From: Gammaproteobacteria bacterium 42_54_T18
Lineage (GTDB): Bacteria; Pseudomonadota; Gammaproteobacteria; Pseudomonadales; Ketobacteraceae
Direction of reading: 5' to 3'
Length of the DNA stretch: 64,000 nt
NCBI GenBank assembly: GCA_002163245.1
Contig: MAAL01000186.1
Span: forward strand, 62,001 to 126,000
Part shown: in pieces, positions 9,625 through 19,210 of the stretch
Numbering within the stretch: position 1 is the first letter of the stretch
How the letters are laid out: every line of letters begins with the position of its first letter
Notes under the pieces: model-generated
What the model saw: only the letters and a program-made list of their open reading frames with translations
Told to the model about the DNA's origin: nothing
The model's database searches: none
Made by a program: the position numbers and the translations under genes

Positions 9625-10740
9625 TTATGCCGCCATTCGTCCTGCTAATTCATCAATCTCACCACACATTTCCATTACATTAATAAACAGAGCTTCTAGC
9701 TCTTCTGCACTGAGCACATTAAATGACTGTAAGACGTCTGTAGACAGCTCCTCTGAACTTTCTACAACACCGCAATCGCCAATACCTTCTCTTGCAAGCA
9801 GTTGATTACTTACCTGCACTATCTGAACGTAGTCCGCATACTCTCCGCTGTAGTTTTCATCATGATGATACTCACAACACGCAACTATCTCGGCGGGCAT
9901 ATTCCAATTACCCATTAACCAGCTACCAATTTGACTATGTCCTAAATCAATTACTTGTTTTGCTTGGCCTAACCCAATAATCCGTTTCTCTAAAACTTGT
10001 AAGCTATCTCCGGGGTGGTTTTCAACAAGTTTATTCAGCATTTTAAATTCCGGAGGAAACAGGTGCCCAATTAATAAAACCCCCATATTATGTAACAATC
10101 CACCAAGATAAGCTGTGGATGGATTGATTTTACCAATATCGCCTACTTTTCTAGCAATCGCTTGGGACAACATAGCGGAATATAAAGAATGTCGCCAAAA
10201 TGCCTTTAAACCCAACGGCCCTTCTTTATCGATGTGGAATGCTTTCGCTGATGCAATACCCAGAGCAATGTTACTCACAAGGTCAAAACCCAATACCCGT
10301 GTTATAGCATCCTGTACTGAATCTATAGTGCCGCGATACCCGTAATAAGGCGAACCCGCGTACCGCATAATTTGCATTGCAATACTAGGGTCTAACTCAA
10401 CAACTTCTGACAACTGTTCTGCAGTAGTTTCCGCATCATTGACCAAACGAACGATTTGATAAGCCATCGGCGGCATGGCCGGCAAACGGCTTACTTTTCC
10501 CAGCTTCTCCTTAATCTCATCAATAGTTGAACGTTGAGCCCCTTCTTGTATAACAGATTCATCCAGCTGGTCATCCGCTGAACGCGGATTAGCAATCACT
10601 GCTTTAGGAACCGAAGAGCACAAATACTGAAAATCATCTCCATCCAAACTAATTAAACTATTATGGGTACCGCATTTAAAAAATATGCGTTGGTCTGTCA
10701 TTAAATTTCTATCGACAATAAGTGGCATTTTATACGCCAT
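9625..10740 (-). CDS. HDOD-domain signalling protein (C-terminal part of a deacylase-HDOD fusion)
   Basis: 371 aa from ATG 10740. The HDOD domain (a non-catalytic relative of HD hydrolases, found in bacterial signalling proteins) spans about residues 80-290, with LPAMPPMAYQIVRLVND and ELDPSIAMQIMRYAGSP as entry motifs. The frame is open upstream of the ATG and encodes NDVEPGAYPPLA before it; such an EPGAxPPL segment belongs to YbaK-type deacylase domains and directly continues the gene at 10767-11054. The segment after the ATG (KMPLIVDRNLM, FFKCGTHNSLISLDGDDF) is also deacylase-like. So this looks like the second half of a single protein of about 476 aa, reached by a -1 shift at 10776-10782 or separated by a mutation. 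Reinitiation at ATG 10740 is the alternative. Confidence 0.85.
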   Translation of the reverse strand: MAYKMPLIVDRNLMTDQRIFFKCGTHNSLISLDGDDFQYLCSSVPKAVIANPRSADDQLDESVIQEGAQRSTIDEIKEKLGKVSRLPAMPPMAYQIVRLVNDAETTAEQLSEVVELDPSIAMQIMRYAGSPYYGYRGTIDSVQDAITRVLGFDLVSNIALGIASAKAFHIDKEGPLGLKAFWRHSLYSAMLSQAIARKVGDIGKINPSTAYLGGLLHNMGVLLIGHLFPPEFKMLNKLVENHPGDSLQVLEKRIIGLGQAKQVIDLGHSQIGSWLMGNWNMPAEIVACCEYHHDENYSGEYADYVQIVQVSNQLLAREGIGDCGVVESSEELSTDVLQSFNVLSAEELEALFINVMEMCGEIDELAGRMAA

Positions 10741-10766
10741 AGCAAGTGGTGGGTATGCGCCAGGCT

Positions 10767-11054
10767 CTACGTCATTAAACCCTCTGACAACACTTCTGCG
10801 TCAGTTACAACACTAAACTGGCGTCGCAACATGCCATTAAGTCGCTTTAAATCAAGTTCATACGTTAAAGGAGTAACTGTCATCAACAATGCGTTCTTGT
10901 CACTTTGTAATATTGTTGGCACTGCAATATAACGAGCATCCAACCCTAACTCCCTCTCCAATGTACGAAGGCACACCTCCCGTCGATGAGGATGTTCTTT
11001 GTAGGATACGCCAGCAGTATCTAAGTACCGCTTGATGCTTGTTGAAATAGTCAT
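10767..11054 (-). CDS. YbaK/aminoacyl-tRNA deacylase-like N-terminal domain (split)
   Basis: 95 aa from ATG 11054; in-frame codons extend upstream to 11099 but MTISTSIKRYLD is the natural family start and has GGTGG before it. The sequence resembles the first half of the YbaK/ProX editing domain, which hydrolyses mis-acylated tRNA. It stops at TAG 10767-10769 shortly before the conserved EPGAxPPL block, which is encoded in the next frame. A 95-residue fragment would lack half of the deacylase fold, so as it stands it is unlikely to be an active enzyme by itself. Known gammaproteobacterial proteins have a deacylase-like domain fused to HDOD, supporting a split gene. Confidence 0.8.
   Translation of the reverse strand: MTISTSIKRYLDTAGVSYKEHPHRREVCLRTLERELGLDARYIAVPTILQSDKNALLMTVTPLTYELDLKRLNGMLRRQFSVVTDAEVLSEGLMT
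10776..10782 (-). other. Candidate -1 frameshift heptamer G GGT TTA
   Basis: Read on the minus strand in the frame of the deacylase gene, the codons are GAG GGT TTA, giving X XXY YYZ = G GGT TTA, the same slippery heptamer as the yeast L-A virus. A -1 slip here enters the frame that reads NDVEPGAYPPLA into the HDOD protein. I see no clear upstream Shine-Dalgarno-like stimulator; a weak bulged stem is possible at 10735-10759. Confidence 0.5.
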
Positions 11055-11265
11055 GTTGCCACCTATAAAAATCACTGGATAACTTACCCTGCCATCCATT
11101 TAGATTAGCGCTTATTGGTGGTATTTTCCTCATTATTAGTGGTATTTCGACCAACGTAACGAATAGGTCAAGGGTATAATGTGACGGTGTGCAACGTTTG
11201 TTTTTAAAATACAAACCTAACTAGTTTGAGAGATGTTTTTTTTATAACTTTTGAGGTAGAACGAA

Positions 11266-11301
11266 AAACGGTTTATAACTGAATTCAGCTATAAACCGTT
11301 T
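11266..11301 (-). terminator. Rho-independent terminator of the ccm operon
   Basis: A 36-base nearly perfect palindrome (AAACGGTTTATA and its complement around CTGAATTCAG) followed on the minus strand by a T-run lies downstream of ccmI. Confidence 0.85.
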
Positions 11302-11337
11302 AGATCTTAAATAAAGATAAATTATCAATACCCTAAC

Positions 11338-12660
11338 TTAGGGAACCGTGGCATCAATAACTACAGATATTTTTTTAGGTTGGTTAATTATCGCTGCCAA
11401 TTCTATTACGTTACTTTTACCCAACAAATCCCCTGATGCAGGTATCGCATTATGTGTTGCGGATACTCTTGCTTTCACAACCACAGTTTCTGCATTGGAT
11501 AAACGAAATTGTGGTGTCATTGCCTGTTTATCACTTAGTGTTACCGTTATTGGGAACTCACCTACTTGTTTTTTAACCACGGCTAAGGGCATTTTGGGCC
11601 CCTGAGCTTTTTGTGCGTAGATAAATAGAGTGTCCGTTGGATTTAGTGTTTTTTGTAACGCAGAATCGATAGATACCGTTACTTGAAGCTGAAGACCTGA
11701 TCCCGTATCTGCGTCTGCGATTTTTTGATCACCCTTGATATTTAGGCGTTTCTTTGCAGCAGCAATACTTCTTTTCAGAATATCGATTTTTTCTTGAGGT
11801 GCATTAAATTTTCGGGATACAACAAGTAATCGCTCCCAATACATAAGCGATTGTTGAAACCGCTCTGCAAAAAACTCGCCCATGCCTAACATGGCCAACG
11901 CTTGCATATTTACCGGGTCACTTTTTAATACGGCTAAAAGAAGCGATTCACTTTCTTGCGTTATTTTCCCTTGACCAATCCCTACCAATAATTGCGCCAA
12001 AGCTAATCGGTAACGTGAATTATCAGGCTCTATACGATAGGCCCGTCGCAACGCCTGCTCCGCCTGCTCTGCTGCCTGCATTTGCTGATACCCCATCCCC
12101 AACATGTGCCACATATTTGCATCATCTGGGTATTCTTGAGCTTTTCGCTGCAAAGCAGTCACAAATTCCATCACCGTTCGATCAGCCCCACTTGCTTCTG
12201 GTTTATCTCCTGCCATTAAAGCAGTAAAAACCGGGTCCATATCTTTCCTAAGTTGCAACCATTTCTCTATTTCTGGGGAATACCCCCCTTGATAGTAGAG
12301 CCCCAAAGACAATATCGGAACGAGAGTAAGCACAGCTACCGCTGCTAGCATCCCTGGCACAACGCCCTTATTATCCCCCTTTTCCTTTAAGATCGCCCCT
12401 TTCGGCTCATCAGGGACATCACTTAACAATCCAATTTCCAGCTCTATTTTTAACTTTTCAAACTCTTTCTGAGAAATCGTGTTAGTAGCAACATCAAGTT
12501 GCAATTCTGTTAATCGATCGCTAAAAACAACAGAATTGACAGCATCCCTAGACACGTCCTGTTGAGCAGAAACAACCTGTTGTTTAGCCATCAATGGTCC
12601 AACAATCATTGCGGTAGCAGCCAAAGCCATCAGGAACAATATTCCGACAAGTATACCCAT
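11338..12660 (-). CDS. ccmI: Cytochrome c-type biogenesis protein CcmI
   Basis: CcmI is the apocytochrome c chaperone that hands substrate to the CcmF/CcmH haem ligation complex. N-terminal membrane segment about residues 2-24, a cytoplasmic loop with the typical LTELQLDVATNTISQKEFEKLK pattern, a second membrane helix near residue 105-125, then periplasmic TPR repeats (for instance around residues 175-280) and a C-terminal domain. 440 aa is in the normal range. It is the last gene of the ccmF-G-H-I string, two bases after ccmH, and is followed by a terminator. Confidence 0.92.
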   Translation of the reverse strand: MGILVGILFLMALAATAMIVGPLMAKQQVVSAQQDVSRDAVNSVVFSDRLTELQLDVATNTISQKEFEKLKIELEIGLLSDVPDEPKGAILKEKGDNKGVVPGMLAAVAVLTLVPILSLGLYYQGGYSPEIEKWLQLRKDMDPVFTALMAGDKPEASGADRTVMEFVTALQRKAQEYPDDANMWHMLGMGYQQMQAAEQAEQALRRAYRIEPDNSRYRLALAQLLVGIGQGKITQESESLLLAVLKSDPVNMQALAMLGMGEFFAERFQQSLMYWERLLVVSRKFNAPQEKIDILKRSIAAAKKRLNIKGDQKIADADTGSGLQLQVTVSIDSALQKTLNPTDTLFIYAQKAQGPKMPLAVVKKQVGEFPITVTLSDKQAMTPQFRLSNAETVVVKARVSATHNAIPASGDLLGKSNVIELAAIINQPKKISVVIDATVP

Positions 12661-12662
12661 TA

Positions 12663-13190
12663 CTACTTTTTCCCCTCTTCGCCTTCGTTCTCAACGCCGT
12701 ACTGCTCGCCCGTTTGATCATAACGCTTCAATAAGGCATCAACTCGCTGTTTTTGTTCATCCGTAATATGAGCAGTGCCCTGTGATTTACGATCAGTACT
12801 TTTTCGTAACACCAACACCAGAACAACAAATATCAACAAAATAAAAGGGCCAAACCAAAGTACCCAAGTGTTTTTTGTTACAGGGGGGCGGTACGTTATA
12901 AAATCCCCATACCGCTCAACCATATAATCGATAATGTACTCTTTTGATTTTCCGTCACGTAGCAATTTATAGGCTCGATCTTTAATATCCTTCGCCAACC
13001 CCGCATTAGAATCTGCAATATTCTGATTCTGACATTTAGGGCACCGAAGCTCTTGTACCAAAACACTAAAATCCTCTTCCTGCTGAGCATTTTCAAACTC
13101 ATATACATCTATAGTGGCAACGCTGACTGTCGTCACCATTAAAAAGAGTGCGGCAATTGCGGCGGCACATAGACGTGCGAAAGGTATCAT
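12663..13190 (-). CDS. ccmH: Cytochrome c-type biogenesis protein CcmH
   Basis: Membrane-anchored periplasmic thiol oxidoreductase that helps reduce the CXXCH cysteines of apocytochrome c. The redox motif LRCPKCQNQNI has Cys50 and Cys53, counted from ATG 13190; a signal/anchor helix precedes it and a transmembrane helix (about residues 105-125) follows. ATG 13190 is preferred over an upstream in-frame start because AGGA lies seven bases before it and its ATGA overlaps the ccmG stop. 175 aa, the short CcmH form, with CcmI separate. Confidence 0.94.
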   Translation of the reverse strand: MIPFARLCAAAIAALFLMVTTVSVATIDVYEFENAQQEEDFSVLVQELRCPKCQNQNIADSNAGLAKDIKDRAYKLLRDGKSKEYIIDYMVERYGDFITYRPPVTKNTWVLWFGPFILLIFVVLVLVLRKSTDRKSQGTAHITDEQKQRVDALLKRYDQTGEQYGVENEGEEGKK

Positions 13191-13720
13191 ATTTTTTCCT
13201 CCGCTAAAGACCGCCAAATAGCTGAAAGGTTTTGTTCCCACTCCACGTCAGAAACCACACCGACATGACGATGGCGAATAACACCGTTTGCATCAATAAA
13301 GTACGTTTCAGGTGCACCATAAACCCCTAAATCCAGTCCCAAATCACCGTCTTGATCAAAAATCACCATTGAATATGGATTATGGTATTTTTCTAAATAT
13401 GCCAGAGCCTCAGCTCGTTCATCCTTATAGTTCAAACCCACTATCCTAACCCCCTGGCTAGACAATGCATTTAACATCGGATGTTCCACCCGACAAGATG
13501 GACACCATGTTGCCCACACATTTAGCAGCAAGGGCCCCTTGAGGTTTTGTTGTGTAACAAGAACTGCTTCATCATTCAGTGTTGGTAGAGAGAACTCCGG
13601 TACTTTTTGGTCCACACGAGCCGATGGCAAATGCCTAGGGTCATTTTCAAGACCTTTGGCTAGAAACGCAGCCATCACTACAAATAACAATAAAGGAACA
13701 CCAAATCGTATCCATTTCAT
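13187..13720 (-). CDS. ccmG: Thiol:disulfide interchange protein CcmG/DsbE
   Basis: Periplasmic thioredoxin-like protein that keeps CcmH or apocytochrome c thiols reduced during haem attachment. One N-terminal anchor (residues 5-22), then a thioredoxin fold with active site WCPSC, Cys73 and Cys76. GVYGAPETYFID contains the conserved cis-proline region of the family. 177 aa, typical. Sits between ccmF (24-base gap) and ccmH (4-base overlap). Confidence 0.95.
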   Translation of the reverse strand: MKWIRFGVPLLLFVVMAAFLAKGLENDPRHLPSARVDQKVPEFSLPTLNDEAVLVTQQNLKGPLLLNVWATWCPSCRVEHPMLNALSSQGVRIVGLNYKDERAEALAYLEKYHNPYSMVIFDQDGDLGLDLGVYGAPETYFIDANGVIRHRHVGVVSDVEWEQNLSAIWRSLAEEKI

Positions 13721-13744
13721 TTTTTTACCCTTTTAACGTCCGGC

Positions 13745-15724
13745 CTACGCCTGCGCTCCCGCATGTAATCCGCTTAACAATCGTTTTTTCACTTTCAAGC
13801 GGTAACGACGATCACTCATAGCTAACACGCCTCCAAACGCCATGATCAATCCGCCACCCCACACCCATCGAATAAAGGGTTTGAAGTAAATGCGCACAGC
13901 CCAGCTACCATCACCTAAGGGCTCTCCAAGGGCAACATACAAGTCCCGAGAAAAACCGGCATCGATAGCCGCCTCTGTCATGGTATTCCTTTGCACCCAA
14001 TAACGACGTTTTTCCGGAGTTAATTGCGCTACCAATGACCCATCGACATAGACATCAACCTGTCCCCGCTGTGCAGTAAAATTTGGTCCAGGAATTTCTT
14101 GTACACCTCGAAAGCGAAATTCATATTCACCAACAACAGTACTGTCCCCTGCTCGCATGCGCACATCTTTTTCAACATCTTGTGTTGCCACAATCGTCAC
14201 GCCAACAACCGTAACTACGATTCCCATATGGGCAACAACCATTCCTTTATAACTGCGAGAAAGCCGATTAAAACCAGCCCACAAACCTTGGCGGGCTGTA
14301 TTCATTTTGCGATAAAAATCCAACAACGTTAACCATACCACCCATACAGCAACAATCACCGCCAAACAAACCCAAAGCGACAGGGACATACCCAAAAGAT
14401 TTAAAGCAATCATCGCTATTATTACAGAGGACATAAAAGCAATAATAAATGGCCTAATTAACCTCCCTATTTTATGCCGTTTCCAGTTTAATAACGGGCC
14501 TATACCCATCAAAAAGAGCAAACCCACGACAACAGGCCCAAACATCGCATTAAAATAGGGGGCTCCAATTGAAATCTTTTCCAATCCCAACACATCAAAA
14601 AAGATAGGGAACAATGTGCCCATTAAAACGATAACAGTGGCTAACACCAACATAACATTGTTTGCTAGTAACAAGACTTCTCGTGAAACACCGCTGTACT
14701 GACTTTCAGTTTGTAATCGTGGAGCACGGATAGCAAATAGCAATAAAGACCCCCCTATTACCAAAAACAAAAAAGCGAGAATAAAGAAACCTCTCTCTGG
14801 GTCACTAGCAAAAGCATGTACTGAAGTTAACACACCAGAACGAACCAAGAACGTACCCAACAAACTAAGAGAGAATGTCAAAATAGCCAACAGCGCCGTC
14901 CAAGACTTAAATACGCCACGCTTATCTGTCACTGCCAATGAATGGATCAATGCTGTACCTGACAACCAGGGCATAAAAGACGCATTTTCAACCGGATCCC
15001 AGAACCACCAACCACCCCAACCCAATTCGTAATAAGCCCACCAGCTGCCGAGCGCAATTCCCACGGTTAAAAAACACCAAGATGCCACCGTCCAAGGCCG
15101 AGCCCATCGAGCCCAAGCACTATCCAAGCGACCACCCAATAACCCCGCCACTGCAAATGCAAACACAACAGAAAAGCCCACGTAGCCCATATACAGCATG
15201 GGAGGGTGAACAATAAGCCCAAAATCCTGCAACAATGGATTCAAATCGGCCCCATCTACAGGAAACTGAGGCAATAAACGTTCGAAAGGGTTTGATGTAT
15301 AAATAAGAAAAGAATAAAAACCCACAGCAACTAGGCCTAAAACCCCGAGAACACGAGCCAACATAATTTGCGGCAGCTGTTGGCTGCGCAAAGCCACAGC
15401 AAAAGTCCAGCCGCTGAGAGTAAGTGCCCACAATAATAAAGACCCTTCATGCCCCCCCCATACCGCAGATAGCTTAAACGCCATAGGTAAATAAGTATTA
15501 GAGTGCCCTGCCACATACTTGACCGTAAAGTCATTGGTTGCAAACGAGTATGCAAGACAAATAAATGCAACACACATAAAAATAAATTGCGTCACCGCGG
15601 CCGGTTTGGCTACCCCCATCCATCGGGTGTTTCGTTTTGCTGCCCCCGCTAACGGCAAAATGGCCTGCACAATAGCAATAACCATGGCAATGATAATGGC
15701 AAAATGCCCAATTTCAGGTATCAC
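13745..15724 (-). CDS. ccmF: Haem lyase subunit CcmF
   Basis: CcmF is the polytopic core of the haem ligase that attaches haem to apocytochrome c in the periplasm. The WWD-type signature is visible as WGGWWFWDPVENASFMPW, and the family loop VWGGHEGSLLLWAL near residue 85-98 is present. Length 659 aa is standard, with about 14-15 hydrophobic helices. It opens the ccmF-G-H-I operon; ccmA-E are not upstream, where fabA lies divergently, so the haem delivery genes must be elsewhere. Confidence 0.97.
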   Translation of the reverse strand: MIPEIGHFAIIIAMVIAIVQAILPLAGAAKRNTRWMGVAKPAAVTQFIFMCVAFICLAYSFATNDFTVKYVAGHSNTYLPMAFKLSAVWGGHEGSLLLWALTLSGWTFAVALRSQQLPQIMLARVLGVLGLVAVGFYSFLIYTSNPFERLLPQFPVDGADLNPLLQDFGLIVHPPMLYMGYVGFSVVFAFAVAGLLGGRLDSAWARWARPWTVASWCFLTVGIALGSWWAYYELGWGGWWFWDPVENASFMPWLSGTALIHSLAVTDKRGVFKSWTALLAILTFSLSLLGTFLVRSGVLTSVHAFASDPERGFFILAFLFLVIGGSLLLFAIRAPRLQTESQYSGVSREVLLLANNVMLVLATVIVLMGTLFPIFFDVLGLEKISIGAPYFNAMFGPVVVGLLFLMGIGPLLNWKRHKIGRLIRPFIIAFMSSVIIAMIALNLLGMSLSLWVCLAVIVAVWVVWLTLLDFYRKMNTARQGLWAGFNRLSRSYKGMVVAHMGIVVTVVGVTIVATQDVEKDVRMRAGDSTVVGEYEFRFRGVQEIPGPNFTAQRGQVDVYVDGSLVAQLTPEKRRYWVQRNTMTEAAIDAGFSRDLYVALGEPLGDGSWAVRIYFKPFIRWVWGGGLIMAFGGVLAMSDRRYRLKVKKRLLSGLHAGAQA

Positions 15725-16178
15725 GTCAATCTCCTAACCTATGGGTGGGTCGGTATTAGCTCGGTATTAGCTCTGTACTAAATAGGGTGCGTACTGTACC
15801 ACAAAACACCTTGCTTAATTTTCAAGGTCACGCTGTATTTTAACCCACAGCTCGCCTCATAACTCGCCACATGAAGCGGCTTTGACCTCAGCATATAAAA
15901 TACACTCCCTAAATTCCTTGATATATGTGCGATTCGACGTATTTTGTTGCAAAATCTGCGTACATTAGGGTCGATCTGTTGCACCGAAAGAGATATTATC
16001 GAGGTGCGGTATGTCAAACGATATAACAATAATAAACCGCGCCACTTATAGGCTTCTTTAATAAAGAATTACGTGGCAACAAGGGGGTTGAAACCACCGG
16101 CTTATCTTATGTCTTTTTATATAGAAATAGCCCTTCAATCCATACCATCAGAATATCTACCAGTTAGTAACCTCACAC
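15725..16178. other. Divergent intergenic region ccmF / fabA
   Basis: 454 bases. It holds an 11-base perfect tandem duplication (TCGGTATTAGC at 15750-15760 and 15761-15771) close to the ccmF start and no credible gene. Promoters for both directions must be here but I cannot place them; no Fab regulator operator is recognisable. The fabA start lacks an obvious Shine-Dalgarno. Confidence 0.45.
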
Positions 16179-16694
16179 ATGATTGATAAAAATTCATTTG
16201 ACCGTGAAGACCTGCTTGCATGCGGTCACGGCGACCTATTTGGCCCGGGCAATGCCCGCCTTCCCCTTCCTAACATGTTAATGATGGATCGAATCACGTC
16301 GATCACCGCAGATGGCGGTGAACACGGTAAAGGTGAAATCATTGCTGAATTGGATATCACACCTGACCTGTGGTTTTTTGATTGCCACTTTGAAGGCGAC
16401 CCTGTTATGCCTGGCTGCTTAGGTGTTGATGCTATGTGGCAAATCGTTGGGTTCTTCCTAGGTTGGAAAGGAAATCCAGGGAGAGGCAGAGCCCTAGGTG
16501 CTGGTGAAATTAAGTTTACTGGGCAAGTATTACCAACAGCGAAAAAAGTAACCTATCGCCTAACCATGAAACGGTTAATTGAGCGCAAACTGGTTATGGG
16601 TATTGCTGATGGCACTGTTGAAGTTGATGGCAGGGTAATCTACACCGCCAAAGACTTACGTGTTGGCCTCTTTACATCAACCGATAATTTCTAA
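16179..16694 (+). CDS. fabA: 3-hydroxydecanoyl-ACP dehydratase/isomerase FabA
   Basis: Dehydrates 3-hydroxydecanoyl-ACP and isomerises trans-2- to cis-3-decenoyl-ACP, the branch point to unsaturated fatty acids. The hot-dog active site is clear: [20 protein letters not shown], with the catalytic His in CHF and Asp in GVDAM. 171 aa matches the family. Immediately followed by fabB (10-base gap), the standard fabAB operon. Confidence 0.98.
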   Translation: MIDKNSFDREDLLACGHGDLFGPGNARLPLPNMLMMDRITSITADGGEHGKGEIIAELDITPDLWFFDCHFEGDPVMPGCLGVDAMWQIVGFFLGWKGNPGRGRALGAGEIKFTGQVLPTAKKVTYRLTMKRLIERKLVMGIADGTVEVDGRVIYTAKDLRVGLFTSTDNF

Positions 16695-16704
16695 GGAATA
16701 TAAA

Positions 16705-17925
16705 ATGAGACGTGTTGTAGTCACAGGCATGGGAATCGTTTCCTGCATCGGTAACGACAAAGAAACAGTCGTTAATGCGCTTCGAGAGAGCAAGTCAGGT
16801 ATTACTTTTCAAGAAGATTATCAAGAGCGCGGATTCAGAAGCCACGTTGCCGGAGCTGTTGATATCGACAAAAGTGAATTCATCGATCGTAAAACCCAGC
16901 GTTTTATGGGTGATGCGGCGGCTTTCGCATATATCGCTATGCAACAGGCAGTTAAAGATGCTGGCCTAAGTGATGAGCAGGTCTCTAATATTCGAACTGG
17001 TCTAGTAGCAGGTTCTGGCGGTGCCAGCTCAAGCAATCAAGTTAATGCTGCGGATATCGCCCGCGAAAAAGCGGTAAAGCGTGTTGGCCCTTACATGGTG
17101 CCTCGCACAATGGCGAGCACCGTATCTGCTTGCCTAGCGACTCCTTTTAAAATTAAAGGGGTGAATTATTCGATGGCATCTGCCTGTGCTACAAGTAGCC
17201 ACTGTATTGGCCATGCTGGAGAATTAATTCAACTCGGCAAACAAGACATTGTATTTGCTGGTGGTGGCGAAGAGCTACACTGGACTCTTTCTATGTTGTT
17301 TGATGCCATGGGAGCATTATCAAGCAAGTACAACGATTCACCCGAAACCGCTGCTCGCGCATTTGACGAAAGCCGAGATGGTTTTGTTATCGCAGGTGGT
17401 GGCGGCATGCTGGTTCTTGAAGAGCTGGAACACGCTAAGGCTCGTGGCGCAAAAATTTACGGTGAACTTGTCGGTTACGGTGCAACATCTGACGGCTACG
17501 ATATGGTTGCACCTTCTGGAGAAGGCGCACAACGCTGTATGGAAATGGCATTATCAACAGTAGAAGCTGGTAGTGTTGACTATATCAACGCTCACGGCAC
17601 TAGTACCCCGGTTGGTGATGTTGCAGAAGCTAAGGCAGCAAAAGCTGTATTTGGCGATAAAATCCCAGCAATTAGTTCAACTAAGTCATTAACAGGCCAC
17701 TCTCTTGGCGCGGCTGGTGTTCAAGAGGCTATCTATTGCTTATTAATGATGGAGAATGATTTTATTGCGGCATCTGCCAACGTTAAAAACCTGGACCCCG
17801 CTCTAGAGGGTGCTCCGATTGCAACAACGACGGTTGAAAATGCAGGACTAGAGCGCGTAATGTCTAACAGCTTTGGCTTTGGTGGCACAAATGCTAGTTT
17901 GATTTTCCAAAAATATACGAATTAA
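16705..17925 (+). CDS. fabB: 3-oxoacyl-ACP synthase I FabB
   Basis: Condenses acyl-ACP with malonyl-ACP and is needed to elongate cis-3-decenoyl-ACP. Catalytic Cys in [14 protein letters not shown], active-site His in [12 protein letters not shown] and in TGHSLGAAG, and the [12 protein letters not shown] tail are all present. ATG 16705 (406 aa) is chosen because AAGGA precedes it and [10 protein letters not shown] is the universal family start; an upstream in-frame start inside fabA is spurious. Operon with fabA. Confidence 0.98.
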   Translation: MRRVVVTGMGIVSCIGNDKETVVNALRESKSGITFQEDYQERGFRSHVAGAVDIDKSEFIDRKTQRFMGDAAAFAYIAMQQAVKDAGLSDEQVSNIRTGLVAGSGGASSSNQVNAADIAREKAVKRVGPYMVPRTMASTVSACLATPFKIKGVNYSMASACATSSHCIGHAGELIQLGKQDIVFAGGGEELHWTLSMLFDAMGALSSKYNDSPETAARAFDESRDGFVIAGGGGMLVLEELEHAKARGAKIYGELVGYGATSDGYDMVAPSGEGAQRCMEMALSTVEAGSVDYINAHGTSTPVGDVAEAKAAKAVFGDKIPAISSTKSLTGHSLGAAGVQEAIYCLLMMENDFIAASANVKNLDPALEGAPIATTTVENAGLERVMSNSFGFGGTNASLIFQKYTN

Positions 17926-17952
17926 CTCTATGTCCATCTAAAACCACTCAGC

Positions 17953-19035
17953 TTAGAATTTATGCTGAATACCCACAGAAAGCGTGTTTTCTTCTTCATC
18001 CACACCCTCATCATGACCTGCGTTATCGGTAGATAACAATACATATTCCGCATAAAGTTTTGTTTGCTTAGTAAACTTTTGCTCAACACCAAAGGCGATC
18101 ATCGTAATTTCTATATCATCCTTATCATTATCCATTTCAGTGGTTGAGGAACCGTACTGACCTTTAACAACTGTTTTACCAATTTTGTATGAGCCACTTA
18201 AGATATAACCCACCTGCTCTTCAAGGTCTGTTGCGCTCGCATTATACTCAGAATCTTCGTCACTCGTTGAATAAAGGAAATCTACGTTAAACGCATCCAT
18301 TTCATAACCAAGAACCAAACGCGTAGTATCAACACGTTTGCCGTTCTGTTTCAGTTTCTTAGCAGGAACGTTGTCATCAATTGCAATAGCCGCATAGACA
18401 CCACCCTGAGAGAAAGCTATAGATGCAGAATACGCATCAAACAAACCATTTTCACAATCATCACCTGTAGTAGAACCATCATTTTCCAACAATGTATCAC
18501 AATCACCTTCTGCTTCATTCTGCTCTACTTGAATCAACGCTAACTTAGCCGTTATTGAATCTGCTATTTTTGGCGTTACATAAGCCACAACATTCTTAGC
18601 GCGGAGCTCTCCTTCAACAACATTTTTTATATCTGCTGCATGATCCCCAAATAGATCAATTTTACCTTGGGCTGCTTTTAACGGAGTATCCATTTGCCCC
18701 AACAGCACCGAGCCAAACCCACCTTCAAGGCCAACATAACGATTACGCGCCGTTAACGTTTCACCGTCACCGTCCGAATCTACTTCCCATTCGATTTTAT
18801 ACACTGCTTTAAGGTTAGTAAGTAATTCAGCACTCCCTTTAACACCAAAGCGAGAAGCATGTCCTGTTACAGCCCAACTGGAACCCGAATCGTTAGCTCC
18901 ATTAGTACCATTGTCTTTAGACACATTATCCAATGACACATCCATACGGCCATAAACTTTAGGACCATCGGCCAAGGCAATTGTTGGTGCTACGATTGAG
19001 GCACTTACAGCTAAAGCGAGCAAACTACGTTTCAT
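17953..19035 (-). CDS. Outer membrane porin, gammaproteobacterial general type (paralogue 1)
   Basis: 360 aa with a signal peptide cleaved after ALA-DG at about residue 22-24, followed by YGRMDVSLDNV, the usual first strand of trimeric porins, alternating amphipathic strands, and a terminal SVGIQHKF ending in Phe, the BAM recognition signal. It should form a 16-stranded pore for small solutes. ATG 19035 is chosen over ATG 19041 because AGGAG lies eight bases upstream. The central region has a CDTLLENDGSTTGDDCE loop with two Cys that may form a disulfide. Second, similar porin gene lies upstream. Confidence 0.9.
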   Translation of the reverse strand: MKRSLLALAVSASIVAPTIALADGPKVYGRMDVSLDNVSKDNGTNGANDSGSSWAVTGHASRFGVKGSAELLTNLKAVYKIEWEVDSDGDGETLTARNRYVGLEGGFGSVLLGQMDTPLKAAQGKIDLFGDHAADIKNVVEGELRAKNVVAYVTPKIADSITAKLALIQVEQNEAEGDCDTLLENDGSTTGDDCENGLFDAYSASIAFSQGGVYAAIAIDDNVPAKKLKQNGKRVDTTRLVLGYEMDAFNVDFLYSTSDEDSEYNASATDLEEQVGYILSGSYKIGKTVVKGQYGSSTTEMDNDKDDIEITMIAFGVEQKFTKQTKLYAEYVLLSTDNAGHDEGVDEEENTLSVGIQHKF

Positions 19036-19157
19036 TATCATCTCTCCTAGAGATCTATAAAAATATTCACGAATCCCAACATTCGTGAGGACGGAGAGAG
19101 TATGAAAGACATGTGTGACAGGAATGTGTCTGAAATATTTCAGTTTAATGACAGGTA

Positions 19158-19188
19158 TAAAAACGCCAGCGGATAGCTGGCGTTTTTA
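19158..19188 (-). terminator. Rho-independent terminator after porin 2
   Basis: Perfect 13-bp stem (TAAAAACGCCAGC and complement) around the loop GGATA, with T-rich flank, directly downstream of the minus-strand porin ending at 19211. Confidence 0.9.
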
Positions 19189-19210
19189 TTTTTCTAAATC
19201 CTAAAAAAGC

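Noticed and set aside
15725-16178. Fatty-acid regulator operator upstream of fabA
   Set aside because: I could not find a convincing FabR- or FadR-like palindrome; the 11-base duplication there lies nearer to ccmF and looks like chance.
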